From positions 1 through 53,190 of the forward strand of contig DASWIP010000065.1 in NCBI GenBank assembly GCA_036397635.1: a stretch of 53,190 bases of DNA. The letters are read 5' to 3'. Both the position numbers and the translations under genes were made by a program. The notes under the pieces are model-generated. The model had not been told where the DNA came from. It saw only the letters and a list, made by a program, of their open reading frames with translations, and did not search any database. Origin of the DNA: DASWIP01 sp036397635. Lineage in GTDB: Bacteria; Actinomycetota; AC-67. Of the stretch, positions 23,642 through 32,390 are shown piece by piece (the first letter of the stretch is position 1; every line of letters begins with the position of its first letter).

Positions 23642-24673
23642 CTAGCCCGGAGGGAACAGCCCGTCGAGGCCCGGAGGCGGCGCGTTGGGATCGGGCTCCG
23701 GCGACGGCGGCACGAACGATTCGTGAGGCACGATCGTGCCGGTCTCGGCGTCCCAATCGCCGAACCGCGGGTTGACGGTGACCTGCGCGTCAGCGATCGC
23801 TTCCTCAAGGAACTCCCCGAGCGCGCTCTCGGCGGCTTGCTGCTCGAGCTGGGACCGCACTTCCTCGCCGGCCTCTTCGAAAGGCGTGACCCGGCGCTCG
23901 AGCACCTCGATGATGTGGTAACCGAACTGGGTGCGAACCGGCCCGACCAGCTCGCCGATCTCGGCCTGGCCGGCGGCCTGAGCGAACTCGGGAACCAGAT
24001 CGGACAACGAGAAGAACCCAAGATCGCCGCCGTTCTGCGCCGAGCCGGGATCATCGCTATTGTCCTCGGCCAGTTTCGCGAACCCTTCGCCGTCACGAAG
24101 CTGCGCCAACAGCGCGTTCGCCCGCGAGAGCACCTGTTCGTCCTGCGCGGGATCCTCAACGTTCAGCAAGATGTGGCGCGCGCGCACTTCGGTGAACCGC
24201 TCGACCTCTGCCTCGTACACTTCGCGGACCGCGGAATCGGGGATCTGTCCCGCGAGCTGCTCGCCCAGATCCTGCCGCACGACCTGATCGCGGATCGCCT
24301 CACGCAGCGACACCTCGGTGAAGCCGTTCTGCGTGAGCTGCTGCTGGAAGGTCGCATCGTCGGGGAACTGGCCCTTGATCTGCTGGAACTGGTTCTCGAC
24401 GGCCTCCTCGGAGGCAACCACGCCGCGCTCGGCCGCCTCCTGGCGGATCAACGCCTCCTGGATCAGTTGCTGCAGGGCCTGCCTGAACAACGCCGGGTCG
24501 GCGCCACCGGCGCCCGCCCCCTGGTTGGCAGCGGCCACGCGCCCTTCCACAACATCGATGTCTATGCGCTCGCCGTTGACGACCGCCGCGCCGGCGGTGA
24601 ACGTGTCGCCGCACGCGACCGCGCCGAGCGCCAGGATGCCGAGCGGGATCAGGATCCGTTTGGTGTGAGTCAC
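23642..24673 (-). CDS. Peptidyl-prolyl isomerase lipoprotein (PrsA/SurA-type)
   Basis: 343 residues from GTG 24673, 20 nt after the mfd stop. The signal (THTKRILIPLGILALGAVACG) ends in a lipobox-like cysteine. Next comes a SurA-N-type helical chaperone part (LIQEALIRQEAAERGVVASEEAVENQFQQIKGQFPDD, up to about residue 160). A parvulin domain follows (RARHILLNVEDPAQDEQ ... NSDDPGSAQNGGDLGFFSLSDLVPEFAQAA ... VRTQFGYHIIEVLER). The C-terminus is proline-rich. It should fold proteins after export. In many Actinomycetota a lipoprotein/foldase gene lies beside mfd and mazG, so the position is conserved. It is translated in the same direction as mfd and is probably co-transcribed. Confidence 0.9.
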   Translation of the reverse strand: MTHTKRILIPLGILALGAVACGDTFTAGAAVVNGERIDIDVVEGRVAAANQGAGAGGADPALFRQALQQLIQEALIRQEAAERGVVASEEAVENQFQQIKGQFPDDATFQQQLTQNGFTEVSLREAIRDQVVRQDLGEQLAGQIPDSAVREVYEAEVERFTEVRARHILLNVEDPAQDEQVLSRANALLAQLRDGEGFAKLAEDNSDDPGSAQNGGDLGFFSLSDLVPEFAQAAGQAEIGELVGPVRTQFGYHIIEVLERRVTPFEEAGEEVRSQLEQQAAESALGEFLEEAIADAQVTVNPRFGDWDAETGTIVPHESFVPPSPEPDPNAPPPGLDGLFPPG

Positions 24674-24693
24674 GGCGCGAAAGGATAGCAGCG

Positions 24694-27600
24694 TCAGGAC
24701 AGCACCCGCCCGAGCGCCTCGAGCAGCCACACGGCAGCTCCCTGTGGCATGGCGGACGGCAGCGGGAGCACCAGCGAGTACGCCTGCTCCTTGTAGATCG
24801 CCTCGGGGAACAGCTCGTGCAGCCGCGCGATCTCAGGCCGGTCGAGCACGAAAGGCTCGAGCCGCGCCACCCCGGCCTGCGCGGTGATCGTGCGCACGCC
24901 GCGCCGCCCCACCAACAGCCGGAGGCGCGCGACGGTGAACAGAGTCTCGGCTTGGTGCGGCAGCTCCCCGTACCGGTCGAGCAGCTCCGCTCGCACGTCG
25001 TCGAGCTGCTCGGCGGTCTCGGCTTCCGCGATCCGCCGGTACGCCTCCAGGCGCAGCCCTTCGCGGGGGATCCACTGCTGGGGCAGATGGGCGTCCACGG
25101 GCAGATCGATCTTGACGTCGGGCTTTGGTTCGGGATGACGCCCGCGCGATTCCTCGACCGCGTCGGCAAGCATGCGCACGTACAGGTCGAAGCCGACGGC
25201 TCCGATGTGGCCGGACTGCTCTCCGCCGAGCAGGTTGCCGGCGCCCCGGATCTCCAGGTCGCGCAGCGCGATCTGCAGACCCGAGCCGAGATCGGTCAGC
25301 TGGCCGATCGCGGTCAGGCGCGCGTGCGACTGCTCTGTCAGCGACCGGTCGCCCGGGTACAGGAAGTACGCGTAGGCGCGCTCGTGCGAGCGGCCGACCC
25401 GCCCACGCAACTGGTACAGCTGCGACAGCCCGAGCATCTCGGCCCGATCAACGATCAGCGTGTTCGCGGTGGGGATGTCCAGGCCGCTCTCGATGATCGT
25501 GGTGGTGACCAGCACGTCGTACTGCCGGTCCCAGAAGTCGAGCATCACGCGCTCGAGCCGGCGTTCCTCCATCTGGCCATGCGCGACGCCGATGCGCGCG
25601 TCCGGCGCCAGCCGCTGCACGCGCCCGGCGACCTTGTCGATGTCTTGGACGGTGTTGTGCACGAAGAACGTCTGGCCTTCGCGCAGCATCTCGCGGCGGA
25701 TCGCGCGCGCGATCGTCTCCTCGCTGCTCGCACCGACGAAGGTGAGCACCGGGTGCCGGTCCTCCGGCGGCGTGTCGATCACGCTCATATCCCGGATCCC
25801 CGACATGGCCATCTCGAGCGTGCGCGGGATCGGGGTCGCCGTCATCGTGATCACATCCACGTTCTTGCGCAACTGCTTGAGGCGCTCCTTATGGGCAACG
25901 CCGAAACGCTGCTCCTCGTCGACGACAAGCAATCCGAGATCCGCGAAGACGACGTCCTTCTGCAGCAATCGGTGCGTGCCGATGATCACGTCCGCCTTGC
26001 CGGCCGCGATCGCCTCGGTCGCCTTGAGCTGCTCGGCCTTGGTGACGAACCGCGAGAGCATCTCGACGCGGACCGGGAACGGCGCGAACCGTTCGGTGAA
26101 CGTGGCGAAATGCTGCTGCGCGAGCAGCGTCGTCGGCACCAGCACCGCGACCTGCTTGCCGTCCATGACCGCCTTGAACGCCGCGCGGATCGCGATCTCG
26201 GTCTTGCCGAACCCGACGTCGCCGCAGATCAGCCGATCCATCGGGCTCGGTCGCTCCATGTCCGCCTTGACGTCGTCGATCGCGGCGAGCTGATCCCGTG
26301 TCTCGACGTAGGGGAACGCGTCCTCCAGCTCACGCTGCCAGGGCTGATCGCCGGCATACGCGAACCCGGGCGAGGTCGCGCGCGCCGTGTACAGGGCGAT
26401 CAACTCTTGAGCCATATCTCGCACCGCGCGGCGCACGCGCGCCTTCTGCCGCACCCAATCGTTGGAGCCGAGACGATGGATCTTCGGCTGTTCCGCGCCG
26501 ACGTACTTGGTGACCGCGTCGAGCTGATCGGCGGGCACGTAAAGCTTGTCGCCGTCGGCGTAGTTCAGGATCAAGTAATCGTTGACGGCGTCGCCGACCT
26601 GCCGGGTGATCATGCCCTCGTACGAGCCGACGCCGTGCACGACGTGCACGACCAGATCGCCCGGCGAAAGCTCGAGGGGGGTGGCGTGCCGGCGCGCGAA
26701 CCGCGGTTCGCGGTGCGCGCGCCGCTTCCCGAACAGATCGGTCTCGCCGATCACGGCGAGACCGAGCCCCGGCGACCAGAACCCCTCCTCGATCGCGGCG
26801 ACCACCACACCGGCGCTCCCCGGTGCCGGCGGCTCCTCGAGCACCGGCGCCGCGATCTCGCGGTCGCGCATCACCTCCGAGACGCGCTCGGCCGCACCGA
26901 TCGTCGCCGCGGTGAACACGACGCGCGCGCCGGCGCGCAGCTGCTCGCGCGCCGCAGACGCGAGCTTCTCGAGGTCGCCCCGCTGGACGTCCCACACCGC
27001 GGCCTCGAACACCGGATCCTCCCCGCGGAACGAGGTGACGGCCGCACGTCGTTCGCCCAGCGCGCGCGCCAGGTCGGTGAGGCCGCCGCCCGCCGGCGCG
27101 CGCCCGCCCTCTGACGCGGCCGACCACGCGGCTTCGCGCAGCTCCTCGACCTCGCGCAGCATCTCGTGGGCGCGGTCGACAACACGTTTGGGTTCGACGA
27201 GCAGCGCGCGCGTCTCCGCCGGCAGCAGCTCGGCGAGCACCGGTGGCTCGTCCCACAGCATGTCGATCAGCGCCTCGACGCCCTCGAACGTGGTGCCATC
27301 GGCCAGCCGGTTCAGCTCCAACCGTTCCGATGGATACTTCTCGATCGCTGCGATCGCGCGCCCACGCACCTCGTCGGTGGGCAGCAACTCACGGCACGGG
27401 TACGCGACGATGCGCTCGAGCTGCTCGAGCGAACGCTGGCTGGATACCGCGAACGAGCGGATCGATTCGACGGTGTCGCCGAAGAACTCGAGGCGGACCG
27501 GATGCTCGGCGCCGGGCGGGAAGACGTCGAGGATCCCGCCCCGCACCGCCAGCTCGCCGCGGCGCTCAACCAGGTCGGTGCGCCGGTAGTCCAGCGCGAT

Positions 27601-28053
27601 CAGCGCGCGGAGCAGCCGCTCGGGATCGTGCTCCTCGCCGGTCGCGACGGTGACCGGCTCGATCGTCTCGGCGCCCGGCACCATGTGCTGCATCGTCGCC
27701 AGCACCGGTGCGAGCAGCACGCGCGCCCGGCCGTCGCGCACGCGGCGCAATGCTTCCAGCCGGCGCGCGACGGTCTCAGGTCGCGGCGAGAGCCGCTCGT
27801 GCGGCAGCGTTTCCCACGCGGGGAACAGCGCGACCGCGCCGGTGAACGCCTGAAGCTCACGCTCGAGACGCTCGGCGTCGCGCCCGGTCGCGGTGACGAC
27901 CAGCCAGGGCGCGTCGTCCCGGGCGAGCGCGCCGAGCACCAGCGCGCGCGCGGCCTCGGGCACCGTCAGCGTGCCTGCCGCACGCAGCACCGAACAGGCC
28001 TCGTCCAGCCGGTCCGAGGCCTCGAGCAGCGGAGCGAGCACATGTTCGCGCAT
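24694..28053 (-). CDS. mfd: Transcription-repair coupling factor
   Basis: 1,119 residues from ATG 28053 (a GTG at 28077 is an alternative). It removes RNA polymerase stalled at DNA lesions and recruits UvrA. The N-terminal part has the UvrB-like domains. The RNA-polymerase-interacting module begins LSPGDLVVHVVHGVGSYEGM. The translocase has Walker A GDVGFGKTE near residue 611, VVDEEQRFG (the DEEQ box) near 712, TATPIPRTLEMA, and QLRGRVGRSHERAYAYF in motif VI. The C-terminal TRCF domain follows. All motifs are intact and the length is normal. No Shine-Dalgarno is visible before either start; a hairpin lies just upstream (28061-28089). Confidence 0.97.
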   Translation of the reverse strand: MREHVLAPLLEASDRLDEACSVLRAAGTLTVPEAARALVLGALARDDAPWLVVTATGRDAERLERELQAFTGAVALFPAWETLPHERLSPRPETVARRLEALRRVRDGRARVLLAPVLATMQHMVPGAETIEPVTVATGEEHDPERLLRALIALDYRRTDLVERRGELAVRGGILDVFPPGAEHPVRLEFFGDTVESIRSFAVSSQRSLEQLERIVAYPCRELLPTDEVRGRAIAAIEKYPSERLELNRLADGTTFEGVEALIDMLWDEPPVLAELLPAETRALLVEPKRVVDRAHEMLREVEELREAAWSAASEGGRAPAGGGLTDLARALGERRAAVTSFRGEDPVFEAAVWDVQRGDLEKLASAAREQLRAGARVVFTAATIGAAERVSEVMRDREIAAPVLEEPPAPGSAGVVVAAIEEGFWSPGLGLAVIGETDLFGKRRAHREPRFARRHATPLELSPGDLVVHVVHGVGSYEGMITRQVGDAVNDYLILNYADGDKLYVPADQLDAVTKYVGAEQPKIHRLGSNDWVRQKARVRRAVRDMAQELIALYTARATSPGFAYAGDQPWQRELEDAFPYVETRDQLAAIDDVKADMERPSPMDRLICGDVGFGKTEIAIRAAFKAVMDGKQVAVLVPTTLLAQQHFATFTERFAPFPVRVEMLSRFVTKAEQLKATEAIAAGKADVIIGTHRLLQKDVVFADLGLLVVDEEQRFGVAHKERLKQLRKNVDVITMTATPIPRTLEMAMSGIRDMSVIDTPPEDRHPVLTFVGASSEETIARAIRREMLREGQTFFVHNTVQDIDKVAGRVQRLAPDARIGVAHGQMEERRLERVMLDFWDRQYDVLVTTTIIESGLDIPTANTLIVDRAEMLGLSQLYQLRGRVGRSHERAYAYFLYPGDRSLTEQSHARLTAIGQLTDLGSGLQIALRDLEIRGAGNLLGGEQSGHIGAVGFDLYVRMLADAVEESRGRHPEPKPDVKIDLPVDAHLPQQWIPREGLRLEAYRRIAEAETAEQLDDVRAELLDRYGELPHQAETLFTVARLRLLVGRRGVRTITAQAGVARLEPFVLDRPEIARLHELFPEAIYKEQAYSLVLPLPSAMPQGAAVWLLEALGRVLS

Positions 28054-28060
28054 AGGCGAA

Positions 28061-28089
28061 GAGGCCCCGATCGCCACGACCGGGGCCTC
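28061..28089 (-). terminator. Hairpin between secreted-protein gene and mfd
   Basis: GAGGCCCCG pairs with CGGGGCCTC (9 bp, 11-nt loop). It ends 7 nt before the mfd ATG and starts 16 nt after the stop of the upstream gene on the same strand. It may terminate or attenuate transcription into mfd, or sequester its translation start. No T-run follows it. Confidence 0.45.
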
Positions 28090-28105
28090 CTCGAAGTCTA
28101 GCCGG

Positions 28106-28813
28106 TCAGGCGGCTCGCCGGATACCGGTCACCTGGGCGTCCAGTAAGACGGCTGCCTCCCCGGTGTCTGGAACACCGAGCCCGAAGTCGATCCCGAAAC
28201 CCAGCCCGACGTTGCCGAACAGCGCGACGGTCACGCGGACGCGTCCTGCCGGGATCATCTCCTCACCTTCCTCCGGGAGCATCTCGACCCGGAGCCGGAA
28301 GGTCGCGTCGGTCAGCGAGTCGGGAACGCTGTCGGAGAACGCCGTCACGATCGTTGCGTTGCCCGGAGAGCCGCCGCACGCGCATGAGTCGTTGGCCGCC
28401 CCCGCGCTCATCTGGGCCAGGGCGTATCCGCTCCCCAGGAGGCCGATGCTGTTGGCGTAGACACCGGTGACGGATGCCGACGCACTCGCGACGTGAACGT
28501 CGACCTCATAGGCGAGCGACTCAACCGGAACGGTCAGCTCGTCGTCGACCGAGAAGGCGACGCCGCCGAACGCGATGCCGCTCCCGGCACCGACCGGCGG
28601 CCCGGCTTCGACGCTCAGGTCAAACTCGACGGTCCCGTCGCTCGGATCGAACTCGCCCTCAGCCACACACGTCGCGAAGGTCGGCGTGCCGCATCCGAGC
28701 TGCTCGCCTGTCTTCTCGTACGGCGGATCCAGGGAGCCATGCTCATCCCCGACGGCAGGCACCATCGAGGACATCGACAGGCACAGCAGAACAGCGATCA
28801 TCCGGGCTCGCAT
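28106..28813 (-). CDS. Secreted beta-rich protein of unknown function
   Basis: 235 residues from ATG 28813, which has GGAAGGGAG upstream; the frame extends to 28903 but that part is not signal-like. The N-terminus (RARMIAVLLCLSMSSMVPAVGDE) is a signal peptide. The mature chain alternates hydrophobic strands with glycine-rich turns (AGSGIAFGGVAFSVDDELTVPVESLAYEVDVHVASASASVTG), and has four cysteines in two close sets (CGTPTFATC and CAC). The C-terminus (GRVRVTVALFGNVGLGFGIDFGLGVPDTG) is also strand-rich. I recognise no family. It lies inside the conserved mfd-pth interval, so it is a lineage-specific insertion. A surface or matrix role is inference from composition. Confidence 0.65.
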   Translation of the reverse strand: MRARMIAVLLCLSMSSMVPAVGDEHGSLDPPYEKTGEQLGCGTPTFATCVAEGEFDPSDGTVEFDLSVEAGPPVGAGSGIAFGGVAFSVDDELTVPVESLAYEVDVHVASASASVTGVYANSIGLLGSGYALAQMSAGAANDSCACGGSPGNATIVTAFSDSVPDSLTDATFRLRVEMLPEEGEEMIPAGRVRVTVALFGNVGLGFGIDFGLGVPDTGEAAVLLDAQVTGIRRAA

Positions 28814-28963
28814 GCGGCTCCCTTCCTCCCCGTTCAGTCCCGCTAGAGGGCCTTCGCTTGACCGAGGGCCCCATGGTCCTCTTCCTGAAGTCGTAAGAAC
28901 CACTACAACGGACGTTGATGCGAGTTACCTTCTCGCTCTCAGGGGGAAGATTCGCGTGGTTCG

Positions 28964-29563
28964 TCAGGATTCCTGCTCGTCCGGATCGCCCCGCGGCGCG
29001 TGCACCTGGTTCTGGACGCGCTCGACCTCGTCGTGCAGGAGCAGAAGCGCCCCATCGGCCGCCTCCTCGAGCACGATCCCGATCTCACGCTCCTCGGCCT
29101 TCGAGAAGCGCGCGAGTACGTGGTCGGCCCCTGCCTTGGTTCCCGGCGGGCGTCCCACCCCGACCCGCACGCGCAGGTACTCGGGGCCGAGCAATCGGGT
29201 GATCGAGCGCAGGCCGTTGTGCCCGGCATCGCCACCCCCGCGCTTGACCCTCAGCGCCCCGACCGGCAGATCGATCTCGTCGTGGACGACCACCAGATCC
29301 TCGACCTCGACCTTGTAGTAGCGGCACAGTGGCCCGACGGCCTCGCCGGACTCGTTCATGTATGTGGTCGGTCGCCCCAGGATCACGCGGCGGCCCCCGT
29401 CGCGCGCTTCCGCCGAGAACGCGCGCACACCCTTCAGCGGCTTCAGCCGGACGCCGAGGCGCGCGCACAGGAGGTCGAGCACGCGATAGCCAACGTTGTG
29501 GCGGGTGCGCTCGTACTCGGGTCCTGGGTTGCCGAGCCCGACGATGAGCGCGGCCTCGGACAC
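28964..29563 (-). CDS. pth: Peptidyl-tRNA hydrolase
   Basis: 199 residues from GTG 29563, 7 nt after the rplY stop. It recycles peptidyl-tRNA released from ribosomes. Conserved sites: GLGNPGPEYERTRHNVGY with the catalytic histidine in RHNVG; GRPTTYMNESG; VVVHDEIDLPVGALRVKRGGGDAGHNGLRSI; and GVGRPPG. The length and motif order are normal. The frame continues upstream into rplY as arginine-rich shadow sequence, which I excluded. The rplY-pth pair is a conserved bacterial neighbour set, and in Actinomycetota it lies next to mfd. Confidence 0.96.
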   Translation of the reverse strand: MSEAALIVGLGNPGPEYERTRHNVGYRVLDLLCARLGVRLKPLKGVRAFSAEARDGGRRVILGRPTTYMNESGEAVGPLCRYYKVEVEDLVVVHDEIDLPVGALRVKRGGGDAGHNGLRSITRLLGPEYLRVRVGVGRPPGTKAGADHVLARFSKAEEREIGIVLEEAADGALLLLHDEVERVQNQVHAPRGDPDEQES

Positions 29564-29570
29564 GTAGGGC

Positions 29571-30245
29571 CTAGCCCTCTTCGGAGCTCTCGCCCTCGGC
29601 CGCGGCTCCGCCCTCGGCCGTCGCAGCAGCGCCTTCGGGGGCACCCTCCACGCCCTCGGCGACGGCCTCTTCCAGCTCTGCCTCCACCTTGAGCTGCGGC
29701 ACGACGCACGAAACGATGACTTCCTCGGCAGCGGTGAGGATGGTCACGCCTTCCGGCACGACGGCCTGCTCGACGCGGAGGGTGTCGCCGACGTGGAGGC
29801 GTGAGATGTCCACGGAGATGCTGGACGGCACCGCCCCCGGCAGACACTCGACGCTGACCTGCCACAGGTGGTGCTCGAGGACGCCGCCTTCCTTCGTGCC
29901 GGGGGACTCGCCCTCGAAGTGGACCGGGACCTCGACGTGGATCATCTCGTCCCGGCTGATCTTCAGGAAGTCGACGTGAAGGATCGTCCCGCGGATCGGG
30001 TTGCGCGCGATCTCACGGGCCAGGGTCAGGTGCGATTCCCCGTCGACCTGCAGGTCGATCAGGACGTTGACCCCGGCGTCTGTGGACAAGGTGTGATGGA
30101 GCGCGCGAGCCTCGACGGCCAGGGTGACCGGGTCGGTCCCACGCCCGTACATGGTCGCCGGGACCTTGCCCTTCGCGCGCAGCTTGCGCGCGACACCCTT
30201 GCCGCGTCCCTCACGGACCTCTGCCTGTAGACCGAGCTCAGCCAC
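29571..30245 (-). CDS. rplY: 50S ribosomal protein bL25 (CTC family)
   Basis: 224 residues starting at GTG 30245; a second GTG one codon earlier exists, but AGGAGG is better spaced for 30245. It binds 5S rRNA. The N-terminal L25 domain reads REGRGKGVARKLRAKGKVPATMYGRG, and the C-terminal CTC beta domain follows (VPVHFEGESPGTKEGGVLEHHLWQVSVECLPGAVPSSISVDISRLHVGDTLRV). The last ~40 residues are an acidic, alanine- and glycine-rich tail (EGAPEGAAATAEGGAAAEGESSEEG), as in many actinobacterial homologues. It is upstream of pth in the same direction and about 80 bp downstream of the PIG-L gene. Confidence 0.95.
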   Translation of the reverse strand: MAELGLQAEVREGRGKGVARKLRAKGKVPATMYGRGTDPVTLAVEARALHHTLSTDAGVNVLIDLQVDGESHLTLAREIARNPIRGTILHVDFLKISRDEMIHVEVPVHFEGESPGTKEGGVLEHHLWQVSVECLPGAVPSSISVDISRLHVGDTLRVEQAVVPEGVTILTAAEEVIVSCVVPQLKVEAELEEAVAEGVEGAPEGAAATAEGGAAAEGESSEEG

Positions 30246-30323
30246 CACAACCTCCTGGGGAAAAGTGCGGGCGGCATCATAGCAAGGCTGGTGGTCTGCC
30301 TCACCGGCTCCCTGCGGCCCAGG

Positions 30324-31025
30324 TCAGGGGCCGTGGCGGTAGTACTCGCCGCTCATCGCTGCTCGCCAGGCATCGGCCCCGAATGCCGCGTAGAGACCCT
30401 CGACCTGGCTCGCATGCTCCAGGATCGCGCTGATCTTCCGGTCGAGCAGCGCGCCGTCGAACTCGTGGCAGATTCCCAGCTCGGCCCGAGGCGTCGGGAT
30501 CGGCGTGCCCGGCAGGTAGACGTTGTGCGGCTCGAGCAGCGGAACGTACCGCTCGGCCCACTCCGGCGTGATCGTGGCGTAGAACAGGCGCGCGGCCGGT
30601 GCGGCGACCTGCTCGAACGCGGCCGTGGTCCACCGATGCACCGCTTTGTGGTCCTCATGCCCGGTCATCCCCTCGGGCCCGAAGGTCAGGACGGTGTCGG
30701 GCCGGACCTCCTCGATGATCGAGCGGATCCTGGCCGTGCCCTCGTCGTCGGGGATGGTGTGGCAGGTACCGTCTACGTAATCCAGCCAGCGATGGTCGGT
30801 GACGCCGAGCACGGCCATGCACCGCTCGAGCTCGGCCTGTCGGATCTCGGCCATCTGCTCCGGTGGCCAGCGTTCGGGGTCCTGCGAGCCGCCTTCGCCC
30901 CGTGTCGCCGTCACGCAGACGACGCGCCGGCCGGCATCGACGCAGGATGCCATCAGCGCGGCCGAGAGATATGTCTCGTCGTCGGGATGCGCCCAGACGC
31001 CGAGAACCGTGCCGAGCCCCTCCAC
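30324..31025 (-). CDS. PIG-L/LmbE family deacetylase
   Basis: 233 residues from GTG 31025. The zinc site is clear: AHPDDE near the N-terminus and GHEDHKAVH in the middle, giving His-Asp-Asp and His ligands. Family members remove N-acetyl groups from glycoconjugates; in Actinomycetota the best known are mycothiol enzymes (MshB and Mca). The visible motifs do not separate those from other members, and no other mycothiol gene is in the window. It starts 26 nt after the YtxH-type gene, in the same direction, and ends 79 bp before the start of rplY. Confidence 0.85.
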   Translation of the reverse strand: MEGLGTVLGVWAHPDDETYLSAALMASCVDAGRRVVCVTATRGEGGSQDPERWPPEQMAEIRQAELERCMAVLGVTDHRWLDYVDGTCHTIPDDEGTARIRSIIEEVRPDTVLTFGPEGMTGHEDHKAVHRWTTAAFEQVAAPAARLFYATITPEWAERYVPLLEPHNVYLPGTPIPTPRAELGICHEFDGALLDRKISAILEHASQVEGLYAAFGADAWRAAMSGEYYRHGP

Positions 31026-31051
31026 CTCGGTCCCCCTCTTTTCCCGGATGC

Positions 31052-31339
31052 TCAGAAGTTGCCGTCGCCCCGCGGCGTCGCGGTGACCAGCGGGTCCACG
31101 TCTCGCAAGAGATCCTCGGCCCCGTCCCCGCGGTGCCTCAGTTGCTTGACCGCCGCGACGGCCTTGTGGCCGACATCGCCCGCGGCGCCGGACGCGGTCG
31201 AGCGCATCTTCTCGGCGGGATCGGAACCCCATGCCTTCTCGGCGGTCCGCCGGATCTGCTCGTACCGTTCGCGGCCCGCCTTGGTCCCGAGCACGTAGCC
31301 CGCTGCGAATCCAAGGATCAACCCGGTCCTGAAGCCCAT
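31052..31339 (-). CDS. YtxH-like small membrane-associated protein
   Basis: 95 residues from ATG 31339, with GAGGAGGT upstream; a GTG four codons earlier overlaps the ribosome binding site itself. The N-terminus GFRTGLILGFAAGYVLGTKAGRERYEQIRRTAEK is the hallmark of YtxH-domain proteins: one glycine-rich membrane helix followed by a charged helix. The rest is hydrophilic. Function in the family is poorly known; stress and cell-envelope roles have been suggested. It stands between prs and the PIG-L gene in one transcriptional direction. Confidence 0.8.
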   Translation of the reverse strand: MGFRTGLILGFAAGYVLGTKAGRERYEQIRRTAEKAWGSDPAEKMRSTASGAAGDVGHKAVAAVKQLRHRGDGAEDLLRDVDPLVTATPRGDGNF

Positions 31340-31396
31340 GGCAGCGCTCACCTCCTCGCCTTCGAGCCTACCCCCACCGGGGGTCGGGCGAAGCAG

Positions 31397-32371
31397 CTAG
31401 TTCTCGCCCTGGAAGATCTCGCTGACCGATTTGTCCTCGAACACGGCACGGATCGTCTTGGCGACGATCGGCGCGATGGACAGGACGCTGATCTTGTCGA
31501 TCAGCTTTTCGGACGGCACGGGCAACGTGTTGGTGACGATCAGCTCCTTGATCGGCGAGTTCTTGATCCGGTCGGTCGCCGGGTCCGACAGGATCGGATG
31601 CGTCACGCACGCGTAGACCTCTTCGGCACCGAAGTCCATCAGCACCTTGGCGCCGTTGGTGACCGTGCCGGCCGTGTCGATCATGTCATCGACCAGCACG
31701 CATCGCTTGCCCTCTACCTCACCGATAACCTCGAGTGCGGTCTCCGACGCGTTGCGCATGTCCGAACGGCGTCGCTTGTGCAGGATCGCCAGCGGCGCGT
31801 GCAACCGGCCTGCGAACTTCTCGGCGACGCGGATCCGGCCGGCGTCCGGCGACACGACCACCAGATCGCCGTTGAACTTCTCCTTCAGATGATCAACGAG
31901 CAGCGGGAGCGCGGTGAGGTGGTCGAAGGGAAAGTCGAAGTAACCCTGGATCTGGTCGGCGTGCAGGTCCACCGACAGGACCCGATCTGCGCCGGCCGCG
32001 GTGAGCATGTCGGCCAGCAGGCGCGCGCTGATCGGCTCACGGCCGCGCGCCTTCCGGTCCTGTCGCGAGTAGCCGTAGAACGGGATCACGGCGCTGATCC
32101 TCTTGGCCGACGCGCGCTTGGCGGCGTCGATCATGATCAGCTGCTCCATGATCGCGGTGTTGATGGGGTGGGTGTGCGTCTGGAAGATGAAGACGTCGGC
32201 ACCGCGGACGTTCGCGCCGTAGCGCATGTAGATCTCACCATTGGCGAAGTCGTTCAGCTCGACCTCGGCGACCTCGGTGCCCAGCTCCGCAGCGATCTCG
32301 GCCGCAAGCTCCGGATTGCTGCGTCCGGCCGCGAACACGAGCCTCTTGCGTGTTGCGATCTCGACACTCAC
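31397..32371 (-). CDS. prs: Ribose-phosphate pyrophosphokinase (PRPP synthetase)
   Basis: 324 residues from GTG 32371. It makes PRPP for nucleotide, histidine, tryptophan and (in Actinomycetota) decaprenyl-phospho-arabinose synthesis. Motifs: FANGEIYMRYGANVRGADVFIFQTHTHPIN, PFYGYSRQDRKARGREPISARL (ATP loop), VSVDLHADQIQGYFD (pyrophosphate binding), VVVSPDAGRIRVAEKFA, and the PRPP loop VLVDDMIDTAGT. The upstream part of the open frame (to 32506) lies in glmU and is excluded. The 20-bp gap to glmU and shared direction indicate one operon, an arrangement widely conserved. Confidence 0.96.
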   Translation of the reverse strand: MSVEIATRKRLVFAAGRSNPELAAEIAAELGTEVAEVELNDFANGEIYMRYGANVRGADVFIFQTHTHPINTAIMEQLIMIDAAKRASAKRISAVIPFYGYSRQDRKARGREPISARLLADMLTAAGADRVLSVDLHADQIQGYFDFPFDHLTALPLLVDHLKEKFNGDLVVVSPDAGRIRVAEKFAGRLHAPLAILHKRRRSDMRNASETALEVIGEVEGKRCVLVDDMIDTAGTVTNGAKVLMDFGAEEVYACVTHPILSDPATDRIKNSPIKELIVTNTLPVPSEKLIDKISVLSIAPIVAKTIRAVFEDKSVSEIFQGEN

Positions 32372-32390
32372 CCCAGGTCCCCCTCGATCC

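Noticed and set aside
24817..27114. 765-codon frame opposite mfd
   Set aside because: Rich in Arg, Asp, His and Gln as expected of an antisense reading of a GC-rich gene; mfd motifs are intact on the other strand.
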